NCBI GenBank assembly: GCA_024697885.1
Contig: JAILSA010000093.1
Location: 1 to 28,462 of the forward strand
Reading direction: 5' to 3'
Length of the DNA stretch: 28,462 nucleotides
From: Eubacterium sp.
GTDB taxonomy: Bacteria > Bacillota > Clostridia > Lachnospirales > Lachnospiraceae
In this document: positions 1 through 7,621 of the stretch, piece after piece
How positions within the stretch are numbered: position 1 is the stretch's first letter
How the letters are laid out: the number at the start of each line of letters is the position of its first letter
Notes under the pieces: generated by a model
What the model was told of the DNA's origin: nothing
Databases searched by the model: none
Seen by the model: the letters and a program-made list of their open reading frames with translations, nothing else
Program-made: the position numbers and the translations under genes

Positions 1-1
1 G

Positions 2-457
2 CCGGCAGAAATCACCAAGAACCTGGCCAGCCAAAAGGCCAGAGCCGTGGCCTCTGAGTGTAAAGAAAAGGGAAAGGTCTTGATTATAGGAGCGGATACT
101 GTGGTGGCAGTGGATGGCCAAATCCTGGGGAAGCCAAAGGACAAAAAAGAGGCCAAGGCCATGATGGAGGCCTTGTCTGCCAGAAGCCATGAGGTCTTTA
201 CCGGAGTCAGCCTCCTCTATGTGGAGGATGGAAAAATCAAAGAGGAAAAATCCTTTGCAGAGAAAACCCAGGTAATGGTGGCCGCCTTATCGGAGGAGGA
301 AATCAAGGCCTATATCGACACAGAAGAGCCCTATGACAAGGCAGGGGGCTACGGAATCCAGGGGCTTTTTGGCAAGCATATAGAGGGAATTTGCGGGGAC
401 TACAATAATGTAGTGGGCCTGCCAGTTCACAGAATATATCAGGAAATAAAGGCATAA
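2..457 (+). CDS. maf: Maf-family nucleoside triphosphate pyrophosphatase (5' truncated by window)
   Basis: The frame is open from base 2, so the N-terminus lies outside the window; 151 residues remain. Motifs of the Maf/HAM1-like fold are clear: ADTVV (catalytic Asp region), the KP...A...L.A.SHEVFTGV block, and the C-terminal EPYDKAGGYGIQG, GDYNNVVGLP blocks. Family members hydrolyse non-canonical or modified nucleoside triphosphates (typically dTTP/UTP or m7GTP) to monophosphates in the cytoplasm. The subgroup cannot be settled from the fragment, though the YDKAGGYGIQG block is typical of the dTTP/UTP (YhdE-like) type. The gene ends at a two-way terminator shared with the convergent amylase gene. 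Confidence 0.93.
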   Translation, partial: PAEITKNLASQKARAVASECKEKGKVLIIGADTVVAVDGQILGKPKDKKEAKAMMEALSARSHEVFTGVSLLYVEDGKIKEEKSFAEKTQVMVAALSEEEIKAYIDTEEPYDKAGGYGIQGLFGKHIEGICGDYNNVVGLPVHRIYQEIKA

Positions 458-460
458 AAA

Positions 461-499
461 AAGTGTTCCACCAGACAATTTGGAGTCGGTGGAACACTT
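461..499. terminator. Bidirectional Rho-independent terminator between maf and the amylase gene
   Basis: A perfect 12-bp stem, AAGTGTTCCACC (461-472) with GGTGGAACACTT (488-499), encloses a 15-base loop. Read on the plus strand it is followed by CTTGTTTT; read on the minus strand by a run of seven T's (complement of A's 456-462). It sits between two convergent genes, so it probably stops transcription from both sides. Confidence 0.9.
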
Positions 500-505
500 C
501 TTGTT

Positions 506-2167
506 TTATCTAAAACTTTTAATCCAGTTAATGAGGGATTGGTAATCGGTCTGACCCTCAACATCTCTTTTCATCTGGTCGGTAATAGGACCATTCATTT
601 CCATTCGGGCCAAAACAGCGGCCTGAAGTCCGGCAATCACACCCTTGTGATAATCCATATTTTCTAGTGGAGAATCTGCAGTGTCATTTCGCTGGGTGAT
701 TCTGGTAGGGTCTTCACCCTGGTAGGAATTCTTTTGGGCCTTGTCCGGCGCTTTTGTTTCTTCCGCTGGAACTGTCTCTACTACAGGAGTAGAACGCTCT
801 AAAACATTGCCTTCCCTAGGTTCCTCACCCTGGCAGGGAACCCAGATTTCTCCGCTGCAGGCCTTAATATTTACAGACAAATTGCCATTTTCTGCCTGGA
901 CAACCTGGTCGGTCAAAAGCCCCTTATAGGTTCCGGCCTGAGTCACTGGCAGGTTCATGACAAAATCGCTCTCGTCGTTGTTGACTGTCACAAGGGCCAG
1001 GCCCTCAGGGCAAGACCTTGAAAAGGCGTACTGGCGGTTGGTCAAGAGAAGTTGATTGTAGTCTCCATAGGAGAGGGCCGGTGTTTCCTTCCTGATCTTG
1101 CATAGCTTGGCAATCAGTCTGGTGACAGGATTACTCTCCATGGCATCTGCAAAGTCCTCTAGCTTAAGGGCTGGTCGCAGGGAGTCGTCGGAATATTGTT
1201 CCTTTTTTCCCTCAAGGGCAAACTCGGAGCCGTAGTAGATGGATGGAAGGCCCGGCAGACCAAAGAGGAGGACATGGACTGGTACCATGTGGTCTTTGTT
1301 GTTCAGCTTGGTGTAAATGCGCTCCACGTCGTGGTTGTCCACAAAGTTATAGAGTCTGACCTTGTCCCCCAACATGTCATGGAGGCGCTTTACGGTGTGG
1401 GCAATCTCAAAGTAGTTGTGGTCATTGTGACCGGAGTAGAGGGCCTTGTGGAGCTGATAATTGGTTACGCTATGTAAGGTTCCCTCATTGACCCAGCGGG
1501 TGTAGTCCCCGTGGATCACCTCCCCCATAAGCCAGAAGTCTGACTTGACTTCCCTGGAAGTCTGGCGGAGTTTTTTCATAAAATCAAAGTCCAAAACATC
1601 GGCTGCATCCAGACGGATTCCGTCAATGTCAAAGGTCTGAACCCAGAAGCGGATGTTGTGGCAGATAAAATCGATAACGGAAAGGTTTTTCTGGTTCAAC
1701 TTGACCAGGAGGTTGTAACCGCCCCAGTTGTCATAGGAAAAACCGTCGTTGTACTCGTTGTTGCCGTCAAAATTCACATTGCAAAACCAGTCCAGATAAG
1801 GGGAGTATTCCCTGTTTTCCAAAAGGTCCTTAAAGGCAAAAAAGTCTCTGCCCACGTGGTTAAATACTCCGTCTAAGACAACTCGAATCCCCTTCTTGTG
1901 GCAGGCGTCAACAAATTCAATTAAGTCCTCGTTGGTACCCAGGCGGTTGTCTAAAAGTTTGTAGTCCGTGGTCTCGTAGCCGTGGCCCACGGATTGGAAG
2001 AGGGGGCCTATGTAGAGGGCGTTAATGCCCAAATCTGCCAGGTAATCAATCCAGGGCAGGAGGGTCATAAGCCGGTGAACTGGCTCCCCGTAGTCATTTT
2101 CTTTTGGTGCCCCTGTCAATCCCAGGGGATAGATGTGATAAAAAATTGCTTCGTCATACCATGCCAT
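506..2167 (-). CDS. Cytoplasmic GH13 alpha-amylase-family glycosidase with C-terminal helical tail
   Basis: A 553-residue GH13 enzyme expected to cleave alpha-1,4-glucans or maltodextrins. The catalytic regions are all present: DGVFNHVG (I, about 99-106), GIRLDAAD (II, nucleophile D187), MGEVIHG (III, acid/base E216) and FVDNHD (IV, transition-state stabiliser D280). There is no signal peptide, so it acts inside the cell. I chose the ATG at 2167 because GAGGA lies just upstream and the fold begins at once (WYDEAIFYHIYPLG); the frame stays open further upstream, but that extension overlaps the GGDEF-EAL gene and does not look like protein of this family. After the beta domain (to about 445) come a Pro/Glu/Thr-rich linker (about 446-505) and a helical segment of some 48 residues. 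It starts 31 bases after the GGDEF-EAL gene and is probably co-transcribed with it. Exact substrate is unknown. Confidence 0.93.
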   Translation of the reverse strand: MAWYDEAIFYHIYPLGLTGAPKENDYGEPVHRLMTLLPWIDYLADLGINALYIGPLFQSVGHGYETTDYKLLDNRLGTNEDLIEFVDACHKKGIRVVLDGVFNHVGRDFFAFKDLLENREYSPYLDWFCNVNFDGNNEYNDGFSYDNWGGYNLLVKLNQKNLSVIDFICHNIRFWVQTFDIDGIRLDAADVLDFDFMKKLRQTSREVKSDFWLMGEVIHGDYTRWVNEGTLHSVTNYQLHKALYSGHNDHNYFEIAHTVKRLHDMLGDKVRLYNFVDNHDVERIYTKLNNKDHMVPVHVLLFGLPGLPSIYYGSEFALEGKKEQYSDDSLRPALKLEDFADAMESNPVTRLIAKLCKIRKETPALSYGDYNQLLLTNRQYAFSRSCPEGLALVTVNNDESDFVMNLPVTQAGTYKGLLTDQVVQAENGNLSVNIKACSGEIWVPCQGEEPREGNVLERSTPVVETVPAEETKAPDKAQKNSYQGEDPTRITQRNDTADSPLENMDYHKGVIAGLQAAVLARMEMNGPITDQMKRDVEGQTDYQSLINWIKSFR

Positions 2168-2198
2168 AGTTTCTGTCCTCGTTTCTGCGAATTGACGC

Positions 2199-4316
2199 TT
2201 ATTTATCTTGGTCCAAAAGGGACTCAAAATCCTCAATTGGGATAGGCTTAGATAGGTAGTAGCCCTGATACATGTCACAGCCAAGATTTTCTAGTAGCTT
2301 TCTCTGGTCATCATCCTCCACACCCTCGGCAATTACTGTGGTGCCCAGGTCATGGCTCAGGTTGATGACATGTCGGATGAGAATGCGACCTTGAGGGCTG
2401 TCCCCTCGCAAAATCAGGCTTCGGTCCAGTTTGACTGTGTCAATACCGGCGATTAAGAGCATGCGAAGAGAAGAGTAGTCGGTTCCCATATCGTCCAGGG
2501 AAACGCTGATGCCCTTTTCCTTTAGGCCAGCTACATAGGTTTCTAGACGCTGGTAGTTCAGGGTCTCATTGGACTCAGTGATCTCAAATTCAAGTTCGTC
2601 CTTTTTTACCTTGTACTTGTCGCATATTTCCAAAATATTTTCCATGTAATCAGTTTCTGCCAGGGTGATGCGGGACATGTTGACAGAAAGTTTAATAGGT
2701 TCCCGCCCCTCTTTTTCCCAGCGGCGAAGGAGTTTACAGGATTCCTCCAACATAAAATAATCCAGGGTTGGAATCAGTTTTTCCTTTTCCAGGGCCGGTA
2801 TAAATTCGTCAGGAAAAATGATTTTGCCCTCCTCGTCAAACTTTCGTACCAGGGCCTCGGCACCTATAATCTTGGTGCTGTCAATGTTGGCCTTGGGCTG
2901 GAGGTAGAGCTTGTAGCGACCGCTAGATACATCGTCGTAAAACTGCTTCATCATTTTTGGCCGGTGTTTGGAAATAGTATCCTGCCTCTGGGCATAATAT
3001 TTTTGCTTTTCCACATACATGAGCTGCTCGGACTTTTGAATGCCCTCGTCTAGCATGGCAATGTTTTCGTGCCAGCTGTAGCCCACGGAGGCTATGTCGC
3101 CTGCTTTTTCAATGGCCTTAATCAAATCCTTGTTTCTCTGGTTGAATTCCTCCATCTGAATATTGGGAACAAAGACCACAAACTCATCACCGCTGATGCG
3201 GTAAATATCTCCTGTTCGGAAGTTTTCCTGCAGGAGGTTTGACAACTCCTTAATCATGCCATCTCCGTAGGCGTGGCCGAATACGTCATTGGCATTTTTC
3301 AGGCCGTTGACATCCACAAAACTGATGCCGGCGCTCTCGTAGGAGTAGTGCTTGTGGGTTTCCAAAAAGCGGTTAAAGGCATTTCTGTTGAGCAGGCCTG
3401 TCATGCTGTCATAGTAGTACATATCCGACAGGAGCTTGTGGCTCTTTTGGATTTCCATGGAGTTTTGCATGGAAAGGGTAATGTCTGCATAGGAGACATA
3501 GTACATGCGCTTGGTCTCGGAAACCAGTTTAGAAGAACAAGAGCAGTGAACCCAAATCTGATTGTCTTTTGTGGAACCTCTCAGACGAAAATCGCACTCT
3601 GACAGGTTTTCAAAAATGCTGTTGTGGAGCATGTCCTGAATCAGGTAGGTGTCCTCCTCTACGGAAAAAGAGTAGAGGTCGTGGTCTAGCATCCAAATCA
3701 TGCGCTCCCTGGTCCAGTGGCGCTCTTTGCCGTCTAGGAGCTTGCCCAGACGATTGGCCAGGTCCAAAAGGGTGTCGTTGACAGCCACAGTTTCCAGGTG
3801 CTTATTATTTTCCATGGAAAAAACGGCCAGGCCCACAGGGACGGAATTTATAATATCCATCCACCTGGCATTTTCCTCTTTTAATTGTCTTTGCGATCCC
3901 AAAAACTCCTGGATATTGGAAAAGCAGATAAAGATATATTTTTCCTCCTCCACCTGGACAAAGCGGTGGACGCCCATGAACCAAAGGTCCTGGTCGTTTT
4001 GGGCCCGCAGCCGGTAGGTATCTGTGTGCAGGCCTTTTTGCTCTGTGAACCGCAGGGCCTTAGAGACATTGGTAATATCAAAAAGGTAAACTGCATCTAG
4101 AAAGCTTCTTCCCTCTCCGGAAGGATCAAATAAAACCTGCTGTCCCAAAAGGCCTGTGAGAGTGGGGTTGGCGTACTCCACTACATATCTCTCGGGTTGA
4201 CGGCGCAAGACAACAAGACCATTTTGGACATTTTGAAAGCCATCCTGGTCTCGCATTTTCAGAAGTTCATAATCCGCTATAGACTCAAATTTTTGTGTAA
4301 AATCATCTCTCCCCAT
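2199..4316 (-). CDS. PAS-GGDEF-EAL cyclic-di-GMP turnover protein
   Basis: A 705-residue signalling protein with no membrane segment. Two PAS-like sensory regions (about 25-140 and 150-285) precede a GGDEF domain (about 295-445) and an EAL domain (about 455-700). The diguanylate cyclase signature reads SGDEF (375-379), a variant found in active enzymes. The phosphodiesterase domain keeps EAL (487-489), VNMS, the E-x-TES block (EFEITES), DDMGTDYSS, KLD, AEGVE and QGY, so the metal- and substrate-binding set looks complete. It may make, degrade or switch between both activities; sequence alone cannot say which. The ATG at 4316 has AGGAG upstream. It is the first gene of a two-gene unit with the GH13 amylase and has a good promoter on the minus strand. 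Confidence 0.94.
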   Translation of the reverse strand: MGRDDFTQKFESIADYELLKMRDQDGFQNVQNGLVVLRRQPERYVVEYANPTLTGLLGQQVLFDPSGEGRSFLDAVYLFDITNVSKALRFTEQKGLHTDTYRLRAQNDQDLWFMGVHRFVQVEEEKYIFICFSNIQEFLGSQRQLKEENARWMDIINSVPVGLAVFSMENNKHLETVAVNDTLLDLANRLGKLLDGKERHWTRERMIWMLDHDLYSFSVEEDTYLIQDMLHNSIFENLSECDFRLRGSTKDNQIWVHCSCSSKLVSETKRMYYVSYADITLSMQNSMEIQKSHKLLSDMYYYDSMTGLLNRNAFNRFLETHKHYSYESAGISFVDVNGLKNANDVFGHAYGDGMIKELSNLLQENFRTGDIYRISGDEFVVFVPNIQMEEFNQRNKDLIKAIEKAGDIASVGYSWHENIAMLDEGIQKSEQLMYVEKQKYYAQRQDTISKHRPKMMKQFYDDVSSGRYKLYLQPKANIDSTKIIGAEALVRKFDEEGKIIFPDEFIPALEKEKLIPTLDYFMLEESCKLLRRWEKEGREPIKLSVNMSRITLAETDYMENILEICDKYKVKKDELEFEITESNETLNYQRLETYVAGLKEKGISVSLDDMGTDYSSLRMLLIAGIDTVKLDRSLILRGDSPQGRILIRHVINLSHDLGTTVIAEGVEDDDQRKLLENLGCDMYQGYYLSKPIPIEDFESLLDQDK

Positions 4317-4382
4317 ATACTATCTCCTAAGCCAAATATTTACTTGTAAAAATTCACAAAATTCACGCTAATATATAAGATT

Positions 4383-4411
4383 ATTATATCAATTTTTACA
4401 ATAATATACAA
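4383..4411 (-). promoter_or_regulatory. Sigma-A promoter of the GGDEF-EAL / amylase operon
   Basis: On the minus strand TTGTAT (4411-4406) and a perfect TATAAT (4388-4383) are 17 bases apart. The predicted start leaves a leader of roughly 60 bases before the ATG at 4316. Confidence 0.72.
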
Positions 4412-4439
4412 GTTGCAGAAGGGGAATTTTGGGCCTTCA

Positions 4440-4469
4440 TTGACAGAAAGCTCCTACCTATTGTAAAAT
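4440..4469 (+). promoter_or_regulatory. Probable sigma-A promoter of pyrE
   Basis: A perfect TTGACA (4440-4445) is followed 18 bases later by TAAAAT (4464-4469). The pyrE ATG is 38 bases further on. I see no attenuator or PyrR-type anti-antiterminator in the short leader. Confidence 0.68.
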
Positions 4470-4506
4470 TGAAATCAGTATGAAAAATTAATTGGAGGGT
4501 TGATAA

Positions 4507-5184
4507 ATGGAAGCATATAAAGAAGAGTTTATTGATTTTATGGTGGAGTCAGATGTTTTGAAGTTTGGAGAGTTCACCTTGAAGAGTGGCAGAAAGTCAC
4601 CATTTTTTATGAACGCAGGAGCCTATGTCACAGGTTCCCAGCTCAAGAGGTTAGGTGAGTACTACGCCAAGGCCATTCATGACAACTACGGAGATGATTT
4701 TGATGTCCTCTTTGGACCTGCCTACAAGGGAATTCCACTGGGAGTGGCCACAGCCATCGCCTACTCCAATTTGTATGGAAAGGAAATCCGTTACTGCTCC
4801 AACCGCAAGGAGGTAAAGGACCACGGCGACACTGGAATCTTGCTGGGAAGCAAGCTTAAGGACGGAGACCGAGTAGTGATTATTGAGGATGTTACCACCT
4901 CGGGCAAATCCATTGAGGAGACCTTCCCTATCATTAAGGCTCAGGGCCAGATTGAGATTGTGGGACTGATTGTATCCCTCAACCGCATGGAGCACGGCAA
5001 GGGAGAGAACATGACAGCCCTTGATGAAATCCGCCAGATGTATGGATTCCCAACAGCAGCTATTGTAAGCATGGAAGATGTTGTGGAAAAACTTTACAAC
5101 AGGGAGTGCCAGGGCAGAGTGATTATTGACGATGCTATGAAGGCTTCCATCGATGAATATTACAAACAGTACGGTGTAAAATAA
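4507..5184 (+). CDS. pyrE: Orotate phosphoribosyltransferase
   Basis: PyrE joins orotate to PRPP, giving orotidine 5'-monophosphate, the fifth step of pyrimidine synthesis, in the cytoplasm. At 225 residues it has the usual length. Visible blocks are LKSGRKSPFFMNAG near the N-terminus, FGPAYKGIPLG, the catalytic flexible loop CSNRKEVKDHGDTG, and the PRPP-binding motif VVIIEDVTTSGKS. The ATG at 4507 is preceded by GGAGGG at good spacing. The gene stands alone here, with its own promoter and a strong terminator, away from other pyrimidine genes in this window. Confidence 0.97.
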   Translation: MEAYKEEFIDFMVESDVLKFGEFTLKSGRKSPFFMNAGAYVTGSQLKRLGEYYAKAIHDNYGDDFDVLFGPAYKGIPLGVATAIAYSNLYGKEIRYCSNRKEVKDHGDTGILLGSKLKDGDRVVIIEDVTTSGKSIEETFPIIKAQGQIEIVGLIVSLNRMEHGKGENMTALDEIRQMYGFPTAAIVSMEDVVEKLYNRECQGRVIIDDAMKASIDEYYKQYGVK

Positions 5185-5203
5185 GTTTAGAGTCCAAATT
5201 AAG

Positions 5204-5252
5204 AGCGTCTTGCGACAGATTTGAGATAAATGGTCGTGAGACGCTTTTTTTT
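5204..5252 (+). terminator. Rho-independent terminator of pyrE
   Basis: A 13-bp stem, AGCGTCTTGCGAC (5204-5216) with GTCGTGAGACGCT (5233-5245), contains two G-U pairs and is followed by eight T's (5245-5252). The loop is 16 bases. Confidence 0.92.
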
Positions 5253-5292
5253 CGTGTTTTTTTCACGAAATTCTAGAAAGTTTTTTGTGGGC

Positions 5293-5302
5293 ATTGGCCA
5301 AT
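5293..5302. promoter_or_regulatory. Palindrome at the -35 region of the Tad-like operon
   Basis: ATTGGCCAAT is a perfect 10-bp palindrome that ends on the first base of the -35 hexamer of the following promoter. It is a possible binding site for a dimeric regulator, but a 10-bp palindrome can also occur by chance. Confidence 0.3.
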
Positions 5303-5330
5303 TTACAAAGGAAAAATAGGGTGCTATGAT
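5302..5330 (+). promoter_or_regulatory. Sigma-A promoter of the Tad-like surface operon
   Basis: TTTACA (5302-5307), a 17-base spacer and TATGAT (5325-5330), with TG one base upstream of the -10 (an extended -10). The start codon of the first gene is 43 bases downstream of the -10. Confidence 0.75.
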
Positions 5331-5372
5331 AGAGCCATTCCACCCCAAAATTGGATGAGAAGGAGGCTTTGT

Positions 5373-6209
5373 ATGAAGGTTGCTTTTTGGAGCAATGTCC
5401 GGGGAAAATCATGTGTTACAAGCAATCTGGCTTGTATCAGTATTCTATCGTCTATGTTTTCTGAGGAGATGGATCACAGGTCCATTGTCTTTGAAAATCA
5501 TCAGAATTTTATTAATCTTGGCAATTTATTATTCAGCCACAATTCAGAGAATTTTTTGAGAGAAGAAAGTGTTTATAGGGTGAACCGGGGCATGAGTCAG
5601 GTCCTTCGCGCCGTGGAGGAAGGTCAGGTCTATTCGGGAGATATTATTTTTCAAAATGCCAGAGAGTGTTTGGGGGACAGGCTTCTCTACCTACCCAATC
5701 CACCGGGGCTTAATTCCGAGGTGCTAGAGTACCAGATGGATCGGAATTGTCACAAGGTGCTGGGGTACTTAGAGAGGTTTGGCCACAGGGTATTTGTGGA
5801 CACCACGGCGGCTCCTGTCAGGAGTTCCAGGAAGATTTTGCAGGAGGCGGACCTGATTGTGGTCAACCTGGTGCAAAATGAAACCATGTTAGACCAGTTT
5901 TTCAGAAATTATAGGGCCATACGGGAGAAGGCCTTTTACCTGATAGGAAATTATGATGAGAATTCGGTTTTGACCAGAGATTACATTGGAAAAACCTATG
6001 GGATTTCTGAGAGGCAAATCGGCCTGATTCCCCGCCATACTGCCTTTTTGGACGCTGTTTCCTCCGGGGAAATTGTGCCCTTTTTGGAGAGGGGTATGAG
6101 GGGAGAACATGACCCTTTTTGTCAGGAATTTTTTGACTGCTTGAGAGAGACTGTAGATTTGTTTGAGGAGAGCTTAGAGGCTTTTTCCTGCAGGGAGATT
6201 TATGCATGA
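5373..6209 (+). CDS. TadZ/CpaE-like ParA-family ATPase, divergent
   Basis: A 278-residue soluble protein that starts with a ParA/MinD-like nucleotide-binding loop: FWSNVRGKSCVTSNLA lines up with the family pattern KGGVGKTTxxxNLA, keeping GK and NLA but losing the leading 'deviant' lysine and the usual Thr pair. A Walker B-like strand, VFVDTTAAP, follows near residue 143, then LIVVNLVQN. TadZ/CpaE proteins place Tad pilus machines at chosen sites in the cell; the classical ones have an N-terminal receiver-like domain, which is absent here. Start: the ATG at 5373 has AGAAGGAGG seven bases upstream; an in-frame ATG at 5355 lies ahead of that site and is unlikely. Its stop overlaps the next start (ATGA). 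Role inferred mainly from neighbours. Confidence 0.72.
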   Translation: MKVAFWSNVRGKSCVTSNLACISILSSMFSEEMDHRSIVFENHQNFINLGNLLFSHNSENFLREESVYRVNRGMSQVLRAVEEGQVYSGDIIFQNARECLGDRLLYLPNPPGLNSEVLEYQMDRNCHKVLGYLERFGHRVFVDTTAAPVRSSRKILQEADLIVVNLVQNETMLDQFFRNYRAIREKAFYLIGNYDENSVLTRDYIGKTYGISERQIGLIPRHTAFLDAVSSGEIVPFLERGMRGEHDPFCQEFFDCLRETVDLFEESLEAFSCREIYA

Positions 6210-7621
6210 AGAGGTGGAGTAGAAGGTTTTGTTCGGGGCTATTAATCCTGGCCTTAGGAGTGCAGGGGCCGGGAGTTATGGCAAAAGAAGAGACTGTCAG
6301 GGTTTCTAGTTTAGAGGAATTAGAGACCTGGCTTGCAAGGCCGGGAGACCAGGTCTTAGAGCTAGAGAGAAATATTGGAGTTACAAGAACCCTTAAGGTA
6401 AAGGGGACCAAGCTCCTTCGGGGAAGGGGCAGGGAGATTTACCGCCTGGGTCAGTCGGACCTTTTGAGAGTGGCAGGAGCTACTCTGGTTTTGGACAAGG
6501 TGAAAATTTCTGGCAGGAAGAAAAAGGCCAGGGATCGAGCCACTGCCCTGTCTGTGGGAGAGGGAGGCATGGTTCTAATGAAGGGCGGTAGCCTGGAGAA
6601 AAATTACAATGTAGCCGGGGGACCCGCCGTCTGTATTCAGGAGGGGGGAACCTTTGAACTCCAGGGAGGAAGTATAAAAAATAACAGGGCTACAGGCCAG
6701 GGAAGGCGGCTTGGCAGGGATGCCAGAGGAGGCGCGATCCTGAATTTTGGCAAGTGCATTGTCACCTTTGGAAGTCTTAAATCCAACTGTGCCAGGGGAA
6801 TCGAGAAGAATCATAAGGGCTATGGAGGAGTAGGTGGTGCCATCTACAACGCAGGTCAGTGCTATGTGCAAAAGGGAGAGATCAAGAGGAACCAGGCCAG
6901 CAGCGGTGGCGGAGGAATATACAGCAAAAGGGGCAGTCATATCTGGATTCGGGGTGGAAGTATCTTGGATAACACTGCAAAAAAAGGAAAGGACCTGTAT
7001 ATTTTTCCCCAGACCCTGTGGGGGGAGGACAATGGGACAATAGGTGATGTCTACGAATTTAGGAAGGAAAAAAAGCCTAGGGTGAGCCCAAGTCCCGCTC
7101 CCTCTGAGAGGCCGGAACCCAAAAAGGACACAGAAAAAAGTCCCGCCCCCCGGGAGACCAAGGGGCCGACGAGTCCCCCTGAGGCCAGTCCTAAGGCCAG
7201 GCAGGAGGCCCAGAGGGAGGAAGTTTTACAGGGAGAAAAGAGGTATTTTTTTGACTGGGAGGTCAGGAATTTTTCCAGGAGCCAGTGGGCAGAGAGTCTT
7301 GGGGTGGAAGAAGGCTCCATTGGCGGCCAGGAAGGCTTTTTGACCAATCAGGTGGGAGTGTATGAGGCCCTGCTGGAGGGAAAGAATGGCAGGACCTATA
7401 GATTGGAAATTGAAATTGTAAAAGAGGGAGTAGAAGAAGTGAGAGAGAAGGAAGAGGAGATTCGTTTTTGCAAGGAGGGCTCTAGCCAAAGTCCCAGGGA
7501 GACCTGGTTTTTTTCCAGGGAGGACCTAGAGGAAATCAAGGCCTACCTAGAGGAGAGACAGGGGACAAGCCTGGAGGAATTTTGTCAGACCTTAGAGGAC
7601 AAAAGGAGGGAACCGGCGTGA
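6206..7621 (+). CDS. Secreted beta-helix surface protein of the Tad-like operon
   Basis: A 471-residue exported protein. A signal peptide (about 1-26, RRFCSGLLILALGVQG...VMA) is followed by a right-handed beta-helix (about 60-270) whose turns repeat the pattern G-x-[IL]-x-x-N (GGSLEKN, GGSIKNN, FGSLKSN, KGEIKRN, GGSILDN), alternating with GGAILNFG, GGAIYNAG and GGGIYSKRG. This resembles the GGAI / FxxN repeats of polymorphic outer-membrane proteins. A Ser/Pro/Glu/Lys linker (about 290-335) leads to an Ig-like segment (about 345-410) and a short helical end (WFFSREDLEEIKAYLEE). There is no LPXTG motif or C-terminal membrane segment, so anchoring is unexplained. It is sandwiched between the TadZ-like and CpaF-like genes with 4-base overlaps on both sides, suggesting linked expression. 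No enzymatic residues are recognised. Confidence 0.82.
   Translation: MKRWSRRFCSGLLILALGVQGPGVMAKEETVRVSSLEELETWLARPGDQVLELERNIGVTRTLKVKGTKLLRGRGREIYRLGQSDLLRVAGATLVLDKVKISGRKKKARDRATALSVGEGGMVLMKGGSLEKNYNVAGGPAVCIQEGGTFELQGGSIKNNRATGQGRRLGRDARGGAILNFGKCIVTFGSLKSNCARGIEKNHKGYGGVGGAIYNAGQCYVQKGEIKRNQASSGGGGIYSKRGSHIWIRGGSILDNTAKKGKDLYIFPQTLWGEDNGTIGDVYEFRKEKKPRVSPSPAPSERPEPKKDTEKSPAPRETKGPTSPPEASPKARQEAQREEVLQGEKRYFFDWEVRNFSRSQWAESLGVEEGSIGGQEGFLTNQVGVYEALLEGKNGRTYRLEIEIVKEGVEEVREKEEEIRFCKEGSSQSPRETWFFSREDLEEIKAYLEERQGTSLEEFCQTLEDKRREPA

Noticed and set aside
2168..2284. N-terminal extension of the GH13 amylase
   Set aside because: It overlaps the GGDEF-EAL coding end, lacks a ribosome site, and the enzyme fold starts at the ATG at 2167.
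5902..6411. Minus-strand open frame of 169 codons across two operon genes
   Set aside because: It lies opposite two well-supported genes, has no ribosome site, and its composition looks like a frame shadow.
6560..6990. Possible tandem DNA repeat in the beta-helix gene
   Set aside because: The repetition is at protein level (helix turns); the DNA copies are too diverged to be a nucleotide repeat.
7582..7617. ATG start for the CpaF-like gene
   Set aside because: It lies inside the preceding gene without a ribosome site; the GTG at 7618 has AAAGGAGGG and a GTGA overlap.
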